Assembly (NCBI GenBank): GCA_015501585.1
Contig: JADNRY010000107.1
Location: 62,001-126,000, forward strand
Length of the DNA: 64,000 nt
Direction: 5' to 3'
Source: Rhodocollybia butyracea
Lineage: Eukaryota; Basidiomycota; Agaricomycetes; Agaricales; Omphalotaceae
The notes below the pieces were generated by a model, which did not search any database, was not told where the DNA came from, and saw only the letters and a program-made list of their open reading frames with translations. Every line of letters begins with the position of its first letter. The stretch's first letter is position 1. Positions 1 through 12,110 of this stretch are shown here, piece after piece. Position numbers and translations under genes: made by a program.

Positions 1-627
1 TAAACAGAGTCGTTTTCCACCGCCTGCGCCGCTAGTCCATTCGCATATTCAAGCCTTTGATATCTCCATGTCATCACACCGGACTTAGTACGCTTTCTTC
101 AGCGTAGACTCGTGAGGAACGAACTCCCGACTCAACACTACAGCGAAACCGGAGGGGAATCGTGGTTACACTTCAAACTCGTTGCAACTTTTCTGCTCAA
201 GCCTTAATTAATAATTGTTTGAACTATTACTGCCTAACTTGCTAATTGTGTGCCAGTGACTCGGCCTGATTACAGTACACCGTTTATATTTTCTTTATGA
301 CCTATCGTTGAAAAGATATCACGTTCGCGTATTGTGTGTAGCTTCACGAAAGGACAAAAGGTATTGTGCTTCTTAAGTCAATCAAGACGTGGGGTTGGAC
401 AAAATACCTAAGGCGCTGAATAGGAGAATCTGGGACGGGAAAGCACGAGGTTTGACAAGGCGGAGGGTTGCCAGGACAAAGGACGGCCGCTGGTGAGCCA
501 CAAAAAGGAAGACCAAACGTGATAATAACAACTGATAAGATATGTACGTACATGATCTTTTTGATCTTATCTTGACCTCGAGGCCATTTTCTGGTTCTTT
601 TTAACCATCGCACACTCTGCCTTAAAG

Positions 628-2299
628 ATGGACAGCTCGATGTATTTTGGCCTCTCCACAAAACTTGCCAAAGAACTCGTACAAGCCGAACAAAGTGGCA
701 AGCCAATTCCAGCTGGTAGATTTGATTTCGGAGTGGAAACAGCCTGTGCAGGATGTAAAGAAAACATTATGCCACCAAAGAAAATTTCGAGATGTTCTGC
801 ATGCCAAGCGGCGCTTTACTGTAGTACGCAGGTATGTGCGATTCGTTTTTAGTTATTTCATTTTTATATAATTTGTTTCGTCCCACTCAAATTTGTACAG
901 TGTGCAAAACGCCACTGGAACGAAACGTCTTCTCCACACAAGTCTTTATGCCCCCACAACAAGGTTTGTCCATTATTTTGACGGGTTTCTACCGTTTTAT
1001 AATAATGGCCATCTGATAGCGACACATGCAACGTCTTCCTGAAACCCAGGCTGTCGTCAAGTCTTTTCCCTGGGGACGTCTAGAAACTGACGGTACATTC
1101 AACCTCGAAATTGCCCGTGGCCGTTTCAGTGTCTTGGGTGGTTCCGGATATGGATACTGGTCTCACAGGGGCGGTACGGTCCCACACGCAGTTGGAGGTT
1201 TCGACGCTAGTGCATCTACCGCGCCATACGCCCAGTTCATGCAAAATTTGCTCAAAAACCTTGACCATCTCAATGGTTATGATCTACTGAAACCGAACCA
1301 TCTTTCAGACGAGCAGGGCTGGAAGCTCTCACCCAAGTTTATTCCGTATCGCGACTTTACCAAAAACAAGGAACGCCGACCGCTCTTGGTGACGAAGTTT
1401 GATGGAGGGGTCGTTGATTGGGATAGCTGGTATCGCTGGAGAAAAATCCCAAAGGACTCGCCAGCAGCACTCTTGATGCATTTTCCGATGAGTGTGTACC
1501 AGATGCTTGTACATTGTCTCAAAATCACGTCGCCAAGTGCTGGATGCAAGAGCAGACGCGTTAATCTCAACGTTCACCTCCTAGGCGTCGAAGTCGAGCT
1601 AAACTTTGTCCCTCTGTGTGTGTTGTCTGGTCCATTCTTTGCCTTATTGTACGCTAACAGATATCGTTTTCAAGCTTCTCCGAACTTGCCCTCCTTCTTC
1701 CATTCCATGATGTTCAAATGACCCTCGTCGGTCCCGGTGCCCAACGACTCCTCGACAAAGCCAAGAACTATCCATCTTCCATCGCCATAAAATGCTTCTC
1801 CTCTCCGCCCTCACCCATCTTCACATACTCCACCCCTCCCGAATGCGGCTCCTCCACTATCTCCATCTACCTCTGCACAACCACGACGTGGGACCCAGAC
1901 ACGTTCCCGACCCCTGACGCCCTTGTCGCTTGCAACGCAGGGTTGGCTTCCTACCGCGATTGGTTCCCCGTCATAAGCATCGCTTTATTCACGCATCTCC
2001 CATTCGCCTCCACCGAATACACGGAGCAGTCGGCAGAATATCAGAGGGCGTATATCTTAACGCTTTTGGAAGCAAGTGGTAGCAAACTATCTGACGATCC
2101 CGCCGACAACCATCCAATCGAGCTTAATCCGTTTCACTGTCCTGGGCAGAGAGCGATTCCTATGTTCAGATTACCGAATATGTTTAATGGGTTTACGGTG
2201 GTGGTGCATAAGACTCCGGAGGGTGGGAGAAAGGCAACTAGCAATGAGCTGGATGCTGGTATGAAAGCTTATGAAAGGCTTGTTTTTGGAGCTGCTTGA
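628..2299 (+). CDS. MYND zinc-finger protein with Mss51-like C-terminal domain, copy 1
   Basis: Exon 1 (628-831) and exon 2 (901-963) encode a MYND finger. The ligand pattern is CAGC, then CSAC, then YCS..CAKRHW, then HK..C, giving the expected seven Cys and one His. Exon 3 (from about 1020) and exon 4 (about 1661-2299) encode a long C-terminal region with the motifs FPMSVYQMLVHCL, NVHLLGVEVELNF and MTLVGPGAQ, as in the Mss51-like C-terminal domain of fungal MYND proteins. Yeast Mss51 acts in mitochondrial COX1 expression, but basidiomycetes have many paralogues and no function can be assigned here. No targeting peptide is evident; the protein starts MDSSMYFGLSTKLAKEL. Its C-terminus differs from copy 2 because 10 bases (about 2261-2270) appear inserted near the end, so it ends in VFGAA instead of DLDALR. 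Confidence 0.8.
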
Positions 2300-2687
2300 T
2301 TTGGATTTTTTTCAGTTGCCGCTCATCATGCATGTCATGTTGAATGTAGTGCTTGTACATGCTTATGCATTATGCATTATGCCCAACTTTGGGGCGTGTA
2401 TGTACTATCTATTTAGACTTGAACTACCTTTACGAAATTCCCTCGTACTTTTTTGAATTCAGAGTTTGATTTTCCACTTCGTGTATTGAGCTTCCAGCAT
2501 GTAACTTCCATAACGAAGATAATCATTGGTTGTAAAGGATAGTGCATGAGCTTATATGTTCTCTATACGAGGCTTGCTCTGACTCCAAGTTTACCTCCTG
2601 GACAGTTTATGCATATGTACTAACAGTACTCGACAGAATACAATTGTGAAGATGATTTGTACTTGGAATTCTTTGTCATTTTGTATA

Positions 2688-3525
2688 TCAATCTGCAGCT
2701 GATTTACTACGAACGCTTCTGCGGAGAACAACTTCACCTTCTCCAGTCCCTTTCCCTTTCTGGACTCTCGGACGCGCTGTACCAACACCCAAGATCTTCT
2801 CTGCACGGTAATATTCTGAAGTTGAGGGAAGCTTTCTCATCCATTCACTTCTAGGATCCCCTTCTTCGGAAAATTCCATATCCCCCATAGCCGCCCAACT
2901 CTCCAAACGTTGGACTGCTCGTTCAAGACAACGACCTTCGAAACAAAACTTGAGATTGGTATTGACGTAAACCTCTGGCTTGTTCTCCGCTTTCCACAGC
3001 TCCTCTATTGTGCCATAAAGATACAGACCCGCCGGCTTTGGGTCTTGGTTCTGGTCCAACCCGGTATCCCATACAAGCATTACCCTTTTCTTCCAGTTGC
3101 CCTTGACGCGGATGAATGCAATGGCATATGTATGCCACTCTTGGTAATATCTCGAGGGATAAATCTGCTTATGAGGCGACTTGGTCACAGCAGCTGACGA
3201 AGGCAATACATAGGCAAAAACGAGGCAGGTTTCCTTACCACCCTTTCCTCCGGATGTCCATACACTGACTGTAGTCCAGTGGGGATCCGAGAACTTGACA
3301 CTACGTGACCATCGGAGTTTGTCGTCCGCGTTTTTGTATGTCAATATCTTGGGAAACACATGGGGGCCGCCCTCGTGCTTCATCTTAAGAAGCCGGGCAA
3401 CGATATCGGCGCCGCCAGCTTTGTGGTCTAGAAAGCCCCTATAGACCTGAAAACAAAACAAAAAAATCAGTTTTAGCAGCCAGCGGTACACACAACTTTA
3501 CCTTTTGTGTCTCTATCAAATTCAT
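2688..3525 (-). CDS. Hypothetical basidiomycete protein
   Basis: The main exon (about 3448 down to 2688) opens VYRGFLDHKAGGADIVARLL. A minus-strand intron with GTAAAG donor (at 3502) and TTTTCAG acceptor joins it to a short first exon, giving an N-terminus MNLIETQK starting at 3525 after a purine-rich context. The product is about 255 residues. It has a mixed alpha/beta, Trp/Tyr-rich middle (SFDPHWTTVSV-like and RYYQEWHTYAIAF) and a basic C-terminal tail (VVLRRSVRSKSAAD) that could be a nuclear localisation signal. I do not recognise a domain. It sits between the two MYND copies on the opposite strand. Coding character is supported by one long open frame with a clean intron, but the true start could lie further upstream. 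Confidence 0.55.
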
Positions 3526-4475
3526 CTTTTGCTTGTGGTCGCTGTGTTGACAACTCTGTGACTGTTCGTCTCTCTGGCTCCTCGTTCACACTCGCATTAG
3601 CCTGAGGCCACAATGACTTAGATTCTTCAATATAGGCTACAATGATTCCAAATCATGACTTTTGACCCCCGGGTCCGGGCCCAACGTCAGCGGTTAAGCG
3701 GGGTCGTCTTCCCTCTGCCTTCTAACCCGTTTGCGTCTTCGGACCTTTGATACTGCGCAAGATTTTCTCCAATGTGATACAACAGGCTCTAACATGGCCA
3801 TTTACGCTCCCATAACTAGCCTAAACATCTCCGTCCCATCACAGCCTCAAAATTTGTATGCTGCAAAGGTACTGAAACTGAAACTCCTTGGCGTTCAACT
3901 TAATAGGCTCTCTTCAGTGCAGACAGACTCACAAAAAGAGAATTTAGTTGCGGCGATAATGGAGGGGGTTTGTAGTTCACACCTCAAACCTGTTATCACG
4001 TTTCTCCTTACTACCGCGTTCCCTGTTACCCAGCTTTGTATGTTTCTTTACCTGTGATTGGACCTACTGCAGAAAAGATATCACGTTGGCTACTGGCTTC
4101 ATGAATATAACACACAAAAGGTTTCGTGCTCATTTTGCTTGTAGTCCACGGACACGTTTTCCCAACGTTTTCCCGAAGATATTTGGCCACATGGATGTCC
4201 GTCAAGATGTCCGCAGTGGGGTTCAATAAAGTGACTAGTTGACTAGGGAGATCTAGGATGGGAAAGGACATAGTGGAAGGTCGCTTGGACAAAGGAATCA
4301 GATTAATCAACTACAGCATGTATAAATCTAACAGGATGAGCCACAAAAAGGAAGAAGCCAAACATGATAATAACAACTGATAAGATATGTACGTGATCTT
4401 TTGATCTTTTGATCTTATCTTGGCCTCAAGGCTTCTTTCTCGTTCTTTTCAACCATCGCACACTCTGCCTCACAG

Positions 4476-6132
4476 ATGGACACGTATTTCAGTATTCCCA
4501 CAAAACTTGCCAAAGAACTCATACAAGCCGAACAAAGTGGCAAACCAATTCCGGCTGGTAAATTTGATTTCGGGGTGGATGCGGTCTGTGCAGGATGTAG
4601 AGAATACATCATGCCGCCGAAGAAGATATCGAGATGTTCGGCTTGCAAAGCTATAATTTATTGTAGTGTGCAGGTATGTACAATGTGTTTTTATGTTTTG
4701 TCCTCAGTCACATTTCAAAATGTACAGTGTGCAAACCGCTACTGGTCTTGTCCACACAAGCCTTTCTGCCTCCACAACAAGGTTTGTCCATTATTTTTAC
4801 AACCCTCTCTTGTTTGATAATAAATGCTATATTCTGGCAGCGACATATGCAAAGACTTCCTGTGACCCAGGCTGTTCTCAAGTCTTTTCCTTGGGGACGT
4901 CTAGAAACTGACGGTACATTCGACTTTAAAATTGCTCGTGGCCGTTTCAGCGTCTTGGGCGGTTCCGGATATGGATACTGGTCTCATAGAGGTGGCACTA
5001 GTCCACACGCAATTGAAGGTATCGACGATGGTTCATCTTCCGCACCTTACGCCCAAGATATGCAAAAGTCACGTAAATACCCTGACCATCTCGATGGTTA
5101 TGATCTGCTGAAATCAGACCATCTTTCGGACAAGCAGGGCTGGAAACTCTCACCGAAGTTTGTCCCGTATCGCGACTTTTCCAAAAACGAGGAACGACAA
5201 CCGCTTTTGGTGACAAAATTTGACGGAGGGATTGTTGATTGGGATAGCTGGTATCGCTGGAGAAAGATTCCAAAGGACTCGCCAGCAGCACTCTTGATGC
5301 ATTATCCGATGAGCGTGTACCAGATGCTTGTACATTGTCTCAAAGTCACGTCGCCGAGTGCTGGACGCGAAAGCAACCGCGTCAATCTCAATGTTCACCT
5401 CCTAGGCGTCGAAGTCGAACTCAACTTTGTTCCTCTGTACGTGTCTCCTTGCCTATCCAAGTTAACCGTACTATACGCTAATAGATATTGTTCACAAGCT
5501 TCTCCGAGCTTGCCCTTCTTCTCCCATTCCATGACATTCAAATGACCCTCGTCGGTCCCGGCGCCCAACAACTCCTCGACAAAGCCAAGAACCATCCTTC
5601 CTCCATCGCCATAAAATGCTTCTCCTCCCCGCCCTCACCCATCTTCACCTACTCCGCCCCTCCCGAATGCGGTTCCTCGACCATCTCCATCTACCTCAGC
5701 ACATCCACAATGTGGGAACCAGCCACATTGCCGACCCCCGATGCCCTCATAGCCTGCAACGCAGGACTAATTTCCTACCGCGGTTGGTCCCTTGTTATAA
5801 GCACTGCTTTGTTCATGCGTCTCCCATTCGCCTCCACCGAATACATGGAGCAGTCGGCAGAGGATCAGAGGAATTATGTCTTAAGAATGTTGAAAGCGGG
5901 TGGTAGAGAACCACCCAACGATCCCGCTGTCGATCATCCAATCGAGCTTAATCCGTTTCACTGTCCTGGGCAGAGAGCGATTCCGATGTTCAGATTGCCG
6001 AATTTGTTCAATGGGTTTACGTTAGTGGTGCATAAGACTCCAGAGGGCGGGAGGAAGGCAAATAACGATGAGCTGTACGGGGCTATGAAAGGCTTGTTTT
6101 CGGGGTTGCTTGATTTGGATGCTCTCAGGTGA
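4476..6132 (+). CDS. MYND zinc-finger protein with Mss51-like C-terminal domain, copy 2
   Basis: This is the tandem paralogue of the gene at 628, with the same four-exon layout. The MYND finger is complete: CAGC, CSAC, YCS..CANRYW, HK..C (the usual HW pair is YW here). The finger is split by an intron after YCSVQ (donor at about 4674, acceptor about 4728). The Mss51_C region contains YPMSVYQMLVHCL, NVHLLGVEVELNF and, after an intron ending about 5485, LLPFHDIQMTLVGPGAQ. The end is MKGLFSGLLDLDALR, which looks like the ancestral C-terminus lost from copy 1. Similarity between copies is high in exons and recognisable in introns, pointing to a fairly recent duplication. Both copies look intact, so functional redundancy or divergence cannot be judged from sequence alone. 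Confidence 0.8.
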
Positions 6133-6515
6133 CACTGATTATGTCAAATGTGGTGCTTATACCTGTGTGCCCAACGTCAGGGGTGTATGTGTATGTATTT
6201 GTTCATACCACGGGGCCTCCGTTATTTTTGAATTCGGAGTTGATTTTCGACTCTTTTTGTCACTATCGATCTCCCTTTATACTACTGACTTCAATCCTGT
6301 CTTTGGGGCTTCAAAGACTTCTTCAGCTGACTTTCTGTGTTGCTCTCGTATTTGCTCTCGTATTTGTTCTTCCATTTCTCCTTGTTCACCACTTAAATCT
6401 TGAACTCCTCGTTCCGAACATTGGTTCCCGTAACATATTTATTCTGTAGTAATCATTAAATGTTGTTATAAAATCAGCTATGAGTAGATACTTTTGGCAG
6501 ACAAGTAAAAAACCC
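6133..6515. other. Intergenic, convergent 3' ends
   Basis: Sequence between the end of the second MYND gene (plus) and the end of the first F-box gene (minus). It is T-rich, as expected for the 3' untranslated region. It contains a short direct repeat, CTCGTATTTG, twice near 6347-6370. No gene seen. Confidence 0.5.
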
Positions 6516-8180
6516 TTAGTCTCGGAGTGTTACTCCAGACATTTGTATAACTATCATCATTCCACTCTTCTCGATAGGCCCCAATGGACTATAGACATCC
6601 CCAACTTCCGTTTCCAACCGATTCAGGAATGTCATGGTAAACGCTCTCAAACAATCTACCTCGAACGCAGATGTCCCCTCAGTACAAAGCTTTCCCGGAT
6701 TCCATCGAGATTGGATCATATCCACTACCAACAGATCTCTAAAAGTTGATGCAGCAACATTCAACAACCTTAGTGAACGTAGTCGGGGGAGTATAGGGGC
6801 TGTCTGCTGACGAAGAGAGCTCGTGCGATAGCTATGGAGGCTTTCTATGAGTTCCGATGATATGGGGCTACATTTCGGTGTAATACCAGAATCGTCGACA
6901 GTGAGATTTTGGAGCGTGGGGATATGGACAAGGATATAGGTGAGGTTGGCATCGGAGATGAACAAGTGTTGAATCGTGAGTGTGGTCAACTGAAAAGCCG
7001 ACGTTTGAATAAACACCATGAAATGTTCCAGGTGACTCCAGGGATCATCGATGTCCCCCCATGTCTTCTCTTCCTTCAAATAGAGCGTCTTCAACGAAGG
7101 AAGCTGGAGGAAACGGAACACTGAGTATGGAAACCTGGGCGGATCGTACCTCTGACCATGGCGTACAGTCAAGATTTCTAGCTTGGAAGAGCAAGCAATC
7201 GTCATGGGATCTACACCGCTACCAGTCCAGGTAGATTCTCCTATGCACAAGGAAAAAAGGTTAGGACATTTATCAAATAGTTTCTCCATGGTACACAGGC
7301 TAGGATCAAAGTCCAGGTGAGACAACTGCGGATGATTTAATCCATCCAGTTGGATGGCAGTGTTTGGCAGATTCAGCGTTTGGAGTTTGGGTGCTGCATC
7401 AATCATTGAAGTGAGATCCTCAGGCTCTACAACTCCACGCGTGTACAGCTCACGCAGAGCTGGAAATGAAGCTCCCCGAATACCACAACGACCCATGATA
7501 TAGCTCAAGGTAAAGCCAGTGTGACAGGTGAAAGACACGCATTGCCAGCGGCCTACCTGACCAAAAATTTGCTTCAACAGTGGGTGAAGTTCGCCTTTTA
7601 CAAAAAGACGAATCTCAAAGTGGACCGTCAGTAGATGTTGTTGTGATCGAGCAAGGAAATTATAAAGTGGGAAGAATCTCGTTTCCATCTCATCCTCGGT
7701 GTATTCATGGTCTTCCCAAAAGCCCCAGTTTAGCGATATCCGGGACCATATAATGGGCATGGAGAGCGCAATTCTCCGCCAGCGAGAGCACACAGAGCTA
7801 ATTACCATCGCGGGTTTACTCTTGAGAGCCTGAGAAAGATGCATAGGTTTGGGTCTGCCATTGACCCGAAAGGTATTCATATCGCAGCAATCGTCAAAGA
7901 TGTCTTGTAAAATCTTGTCAGAAAGTTTGGAAAATGGTGGAATTAGAGATCGTAGTTGAGTCGCATAATGCTTTAGACGTTCCATTTCACGTCCAAGACG
8001 GCGTATTTCCGATTCATAGTCCTCGAGGTCTTGTTTGATATTTATGAGAACCGAGGCGACTTCCTCAGATTGGACAGGGGCAGGACCAGATTCTGTATGC
8101 AAATTGTTTTGTAGTCGGGTAGGATCCATGATTACACGAGGAGTGAAGGTGTTTCCGCCACAAAAAGAACAGAGAGGCAT
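6516..8180 (-). CDS. F-box protein with leucine-rich C-terminal region, copy 1
   Basis: A single uninterrupted 554-residue frame. It starts MPLCSFCGGNTFTPRV with a Cys pair (CSFC). A predicted coiled coil follows at residues about 40-75 (DLEDYESEIRRLGREMERL). The F-box comes next at about 78-125 (IPPFSKLSDKILQDIFDDC, then VCSRWRRIALSMPIIW), matching the fungal F-box-like pattern ending in WR.IA...P.LW. The remainder is a series of imperfect leucine-rich stretches such as LQTLNLPNTAIQLDGLNHPQ and LPSLKTLYLKEEKTW. By family knowledge such proteins are substrate adaptors of SCF ubiquitin ligases that bind Skp1 through the F-box. Agaricomycetes have hundreds of these, and the substrate cannot be inferred. 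It is one of a head-to-tail pair, with the partner at 8721-10390. Confidence 0.85.
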   Translation of the reverse strand: MPLCSFCGGNTFTPRVIMDPTRLQNNLHTESGPAPVQSEEVASVLINIKQDLEDYESEIRRLGREMERLKHYATQLRSLIPPFSKLSDKILQDIFDDCCDMNTFRVNGRPKPMHLSQALKSKPAMVISSVCSRWRRIALSMPIIWSRISLNWGFWEDHEYTEDEMETRFFPLYNFLARSQQHLLTVHFEIRLFVKGELHPLLKQIFGQVGRWQCVSFTCHTGFTLSYIMGRCGIRGASFPALRELYTRGVVEPEDLTSMIDAAPKLQTLNLPNTAIQLDGLNHPQLSHLDFDPSLCTMEKLFDKCPNLFSLCIGESTWTGSGVDPMTIACSSKLEILTVRHGQRYDPPRFPYSVFRFLQLPSLKTLYLKEEKTWGDIDDPWSHLEHFMVFIQTSAFQLTTLTIQHLFISDANLTYILVHIPTLQNLTVDDSGITPKCSPISSELIESLHSYRTSSLRQQTAPILPRLRSLRLLNVAASTFRDLLVVDMIQSRWNPGKLCTEGTSAFEVDCLRAFTMTFLNRLETEVGDVYSPLGPIEKSGMMIVIQMSGVTLRD

Positions 8181-8720
8181 AACTGATACAATGAGCGTAA
8201 GGGAAGAAGATACAAAATTTAGACGCCGAAGCCCGATTTGACCAAAATTATGAAGTTCACTCGTTAAGATCTATTAGTATCTAGTGCGTGTACCTACAGA
8301 ACCTACTTAGCGTCTATCCGAATAAAAGCCATGTCTAAAAGGCAAATATGATAGGGAGAGGCAGATGATCCACAGAAAAACGTCGGAGAATATCAAGTTT
8401 GTGGGTTTACTTGCGGGAAAACCGAACGATGGGTTTCATGGCCATTGCAAAATGATGGAAAGAGAAAAACCTCGAGTTCACAACAAAACAAACCTACTTT
8501 AGAGCAAGAGTTACTAGCTATAATGTCTAACAAACTTTAACACAAGCAACGACCCAGTATCACTTTGAGTCACCTTGAGCATGACAGGCAATGTAGTGGC
8601 TGTTGGTATTCAAAATGCACAAGCTTGTTGTCGAGGGTGAAAGAGCTGTAGTAATCGTAAAAATGTTATTATAGAATCATAACCAGCGTTTAGTAGATAC
8701 TTTCACAACCTGTGAAACCC
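8181..8720. other. Intergenic between F-box copies
   Basis: Promoter of F-box copy 1 (minus strand) and 3' flank of copy 2. Related sequence follows copy 1 at 6440-6515 (for example a TAGTAGATACTTT-like stretch also near 8692-8702), showing the duplicated unit includes the 3' flank. No gene seen. Confidence 0.5.
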
Positions 8721-10390
8721 TCAGTCTGGGACTGTTACTCTATACATTTGTATAACAATCATCATTCCATCCTTCTCAATAGGCCCCAACGGACTATAGA
8801 CATCCCCAACTTCCGTTTCCGACCGATTCAGGAATGTCATAGTAAACCCTCTCAAGCAATCTACCTCGAACGCAGATGTCCTCCCTACAGTGTCAATTCT
8901 GGCAAACCTCCATCGAGATTGGATCATATCCACCACCGACAGGTCTCTAAAAGTTGATACAGCAAGATTCAACAACCTTAGGGAACGTAGTCGGGAAGGA
9001 TAGGTGCCGTCTGCCGACGAAGAGAGCTTGGCCGATAGCTATGGAGGCTTTCTATGAATTCCGATGATATGGGGCTGCGTTTTGTTGTAATACCAGAATC
9101 GTCGACAGTGAGATTTTGGAGGGTGGGGATATGGACAAGGATATAGACAAGGTTGGCATCAGATATGAACAAGTGTTGAATAGTGAGTGTATTTAACTGA
9201 AAAGATGACCGTTTAATAAACATCATGAAATGTTCCAAGTAACTCCAGGGAGCATTGTCATGTCCCCATGCTTCCTCTTTCTTCAAATAGAGCGTCTTCA
9301 ACGAAGGAAGCTGGAGGGAACGGAATACTGAGCCTGGAAACTGGTGTGGAATGCTCTGACAATGGCATACGGTCAACGTTTCTAGCTTGGGAGAATGCAA
9401 AATAGTCATGGGATCATTATACACAGTTTCCCTTATGCACAAGGAAAAAAGGTCGGGGCAGTTGTCAAATAAGTTCTGGATGGAATGGAGGCTACAATTG
9501 AAGTCCAGGCCCATTTGAGACATCTGCGTAAGATTGAATCCATATGGTAGGAGGACCATCAAGTTTGACTGATTCGACAGATTCAGCGTTTGGAGTTTCG
9601 GTGTTGTATCGATAAATGGAGTGAGATCCTGGTGTTCTATACACCCAGTCATGGACAGACTGCTTAGAACCGGAAATGAAGCTGATTGAATACCAGCACG
9701 ATTCAGAAGGTAGCTCAAGGTATAGCGAGGACAGAAGAAAGACAGGCACTGCCAGCGGCCTATCTGCCTAAAAAATTGCTTCAACACCGGGTGAACTTCT
9801 CCTCGATCCAAAAGACCGATGTTAAGGTCAACCGTCATTGGATGTTGCTGTGACCGAGCGAGGAAATTGGACAGCGGGAAGAATGTTGTCGCAGCCTCAT
9901 CTTCGGAGTACTTATGGTCTTCCCATAACCCCCAGTCTAACGATACCCGGGACCATATCACGGGCATGGTGAGCGCATTTCTGCGCCAGCGAGAACAGAC
10001 CGAGCTAATCACCATCGCAGGTTTACTCCTGATAGCCTGAGAAATATGCATAGGTTTGGGCTCGCCATGGACCCGAAAGGTGTTCATATCGCAGCAATCG
10101 TCAAAAATGTCTCGTAAAATCTCGTCGGGAAGTTTGGAAAACGGTGGAATTAAAGACTGTAGATGGGTCGCGTAGCGCTTCAGACGTTCCGTTTCGCCTC
10201 TGAGGCGGTAGATTTCCGATCCGTAGTCCTCGAGGTCTTGTGTGATGTTTAGGAGAACTGAGGCGACTCCATCGGATTGGACAGGGGCAGGACCGAATTC
10301 ATTTGGAAAATTGCATTTTTGGAGCCCGGTGGGATCCATGAGTACGCGAGGTGTGAAGGTGTTGGCACCGCATGAAGAACAGAGGGGCAT
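8721..10390 (-). pseudogene. F-box/leucine-rich protein, copy 2, frameshifted
   Basis: Paralogue of the protein at 6516-8180, with the same order: N-terminal CSSC, coiled coil (DLEDYGSEIYRLRGETERLK), F-box (IPPFSKLPDEILRDIFDDC to VCSRWRRNALTMPVIW), then leucine-rich repeats. The reading frame ends at 8978 after ILPDYVP. Comparison with copy 1, which reads ILPRLRSLRLLN, shows one base missing from the C-run at about 8993-8996 on the plus strand. After it the homologous tail (NLAVSTFRDLSVVDMIQSRW onward) continues in another frame to 8721. The break removes about 90 of roughly 555 residues, so a truncated product with an intact F-box is still possible. A sequencing error in the short homopolymer is an alternative. 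Confidence 0.8.
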
Positions 10391-10823
10391 AGTCGACTGA
10401 GCGTGGAAGAGGACACAAGAGTATTTAGACGCCGAAGCCCGGTTTCACTTGTTAGTATCTGTACACGCAGGTACTTTATTCCAACATCTGCCGGATGCAA
10501 TAGCTGAGCTGTACGGGAGCGCATCTAGCTCCTGACCCTGCGTCAAGAACATCCCCTTCAGTTCAAAGCCGACGCAAACTAACTAGCATTCTACTCATCT
10601 CTATCAGTCAATCCAATGCAAGCTGTTCAACACAGAATATCATTCAGCCTCAAAGAACGTCGGATTAAACTACTAGAAGAATTGTGGTTGGTTATTAAAA
10701 GTCAGAATGGGAATGACAAAAAAATTGAAAGACTCTCGAACATGTCGTATATCATGGTGTATGTATGATTATTCAATCCGAAATGATTTATTCCGGACAA
10801 CCGTACAATCGCTACCTCTTATG

Positions 10824-11053
10824 CTAACCCTCCTCATCCACTCGTTCCATTGGACTGCGAAGAACATTCAATGGAAATTCTGGTCGAATCTTATTCAGCT
10901 GAGTTACTGCTTCGCGCGCGGATGGGCGCTCCTTTGCACTATTAGCCGAGAGACTGCTGAGGGATGGCGCTAGAGGTTTCTCGTTGGACAAGATCGGCAA
11001 GCAGAGGAGAAATATGCTGATGTAGAATGATCTTTGACTTGGCCACTGGACAT
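10824..11053 (-). pseudogene. Possible protein-kinase C-terminal fragment
   Basis: On the minus strand a frame ending at 10824 reads NSAKERPSAREAVTQLNKIR followed by PEFPLNVLRSPMERVDEEG and a stop. The NSAKERPSAREAV stretch resembles subdomain XI of protein kinases (the invariant Arg in a .RPSA.EA context). Upstream the frame stays open to about 11053, next to a possible TTATAG acceptor, but no other kinase motif is visible. It is therefore either the last exon of an unrecognised gene or a relic. The call rests on one short motif. Confidence 0.22.
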
Positions 11054-11269
11054 TCTATAACAAGCAAATCTATATTAACCATTGTGGCCTACGCATTTAC
11101 GTTCCGTAAAACGAATGATACACCTGTCCAGGGTTCGTCAAGCCGTGTGTGTTTTCCGACACATGTCCGACACATATCCTACGTGTATTTGACGTGTGAC
11201 GATAGTGAAGCAACAGAACGAATGAGTGCCAGAAGGATTAAGAGACGGGGCAGAGCCAAGGGAATAAAC

Positions 11270-12110
11270 ACCGTAATTCTTTTGCAAAAAAGAGGGAAAA
11301 TCGTTAGAATAGAGTGTTCCATAGATAGAAAAAAACGGACGCACTGTGGAACGAGAACTATCCTCTACATCCACGACTTCAAGCTTCAACGCCTTCGCTG
11401 CCCTTTAGATTCCTACAAGTTCTTTACCTCCTTCGCGCCATGAGCTCTCTACCCCTGAATTCGCTATGCCTCCATTCAGCGCTACACAGAATGCTTGAGA
11501 AAAGCCGGGACAGATTCTCTATCTCGGGCCTTGAACGATATCCAGACTGAACGTAACGAAGCCAGACCAGAGTGGCACAAGTTAGTCGGTCAAATTCGGT
11601 AGACTGGAACGGTAGACGTCGACTGGACCAGGCATTATTTCAACACGCGCGCGATAATATCGGAGCAGAATAAACACGACGAGGGGAAGAGAAATTTAGG
11701 GACAACGGCAGAGATAGAGCCGAGGGAAGCGAACGAACGCCGAGTAGCGTATACTGTCTCAAACTCTCAAGAAACAGGCGTGCTGCGGGGGGAGGGGCCG
11801 CCTATCAGAACTTATTTCAAAAGAGGAGTGTGAGTGTAGTGTAGCGAAGGTTGGAAAAAAGCAGATGTACCGTTTGCAATATTCCGATATTTAGTATGTA
11901 GCGACGAACACACTGAGAGCCTTTTCGCCTTCTGAGTAGTAGAAAATCATTAGAGAAAGAGCCAAAGCCGTTTCTTGGACGCGCAGAAAAGAGCTAAGAG
12001 AGCTGGTTGTAAAGCATGGAAAGAGTTAAGCGCTCAAATCGAACAGCCAAGCGCTCGTTTCAAGGCGGCGTGATCATGATCGTTGGCTGCCTCTCATCGA
12101 AACTCTCACC
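11270..12110 (+). repeat. Dispersed repeat, left copy
   Basis: About 840 bp matching the reverse complement of about 57225-58140. Shared landmarks in order: the CACTGTGGA(A/G)CGAGA stretch near 11340; CTATGCCTCCATTCA near 11466; TCTCTATCTCGG.CTT and CGATATCCAGACT near 11518-11548; AGCGAAGGTTGGAAAAA near 11843; and GAGCCAAAGCCGTTTCTTGGA near 11957, followed by AGAGTTAAGCGCTCAAAT near 12023. The left copy lacks some short segments present on the right. No conserved open frame spans it, and no terminal repeat or target duplication was seen, so its class is unknown. Confidence 0.7.

Larger units (their letters stand above)
1..6132. repeat. Tandem duplication carrying the MYND gene pair
   Basis: Unit A (about 1-2300) and unit B (about 3665-6132) are direct repeats. 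Similarity covers both MYND/Mss51_C genes and their upstream flanks: the stretches before the start codons (about 540-627 and 4385-4475) are nearly identical and share the segment with ATCGCACACTCTGCCT. Further upstream a weaker match links the window start to about 3690-3760. The minus-strand gene at 2688-3525 lies between the units and has no second copy here, so the duplication may have inserted around it or one copy was lost. The extent of unit A to the left is cut by the window edge. Confidence 0.8.

Noticed and set aside
344..706. A 120-codon minus-strand frame at the left end
   Set aside because: It overlaps the start of the MYND gene and lies in the duplicated upstream region, where the second copy does not keep it.
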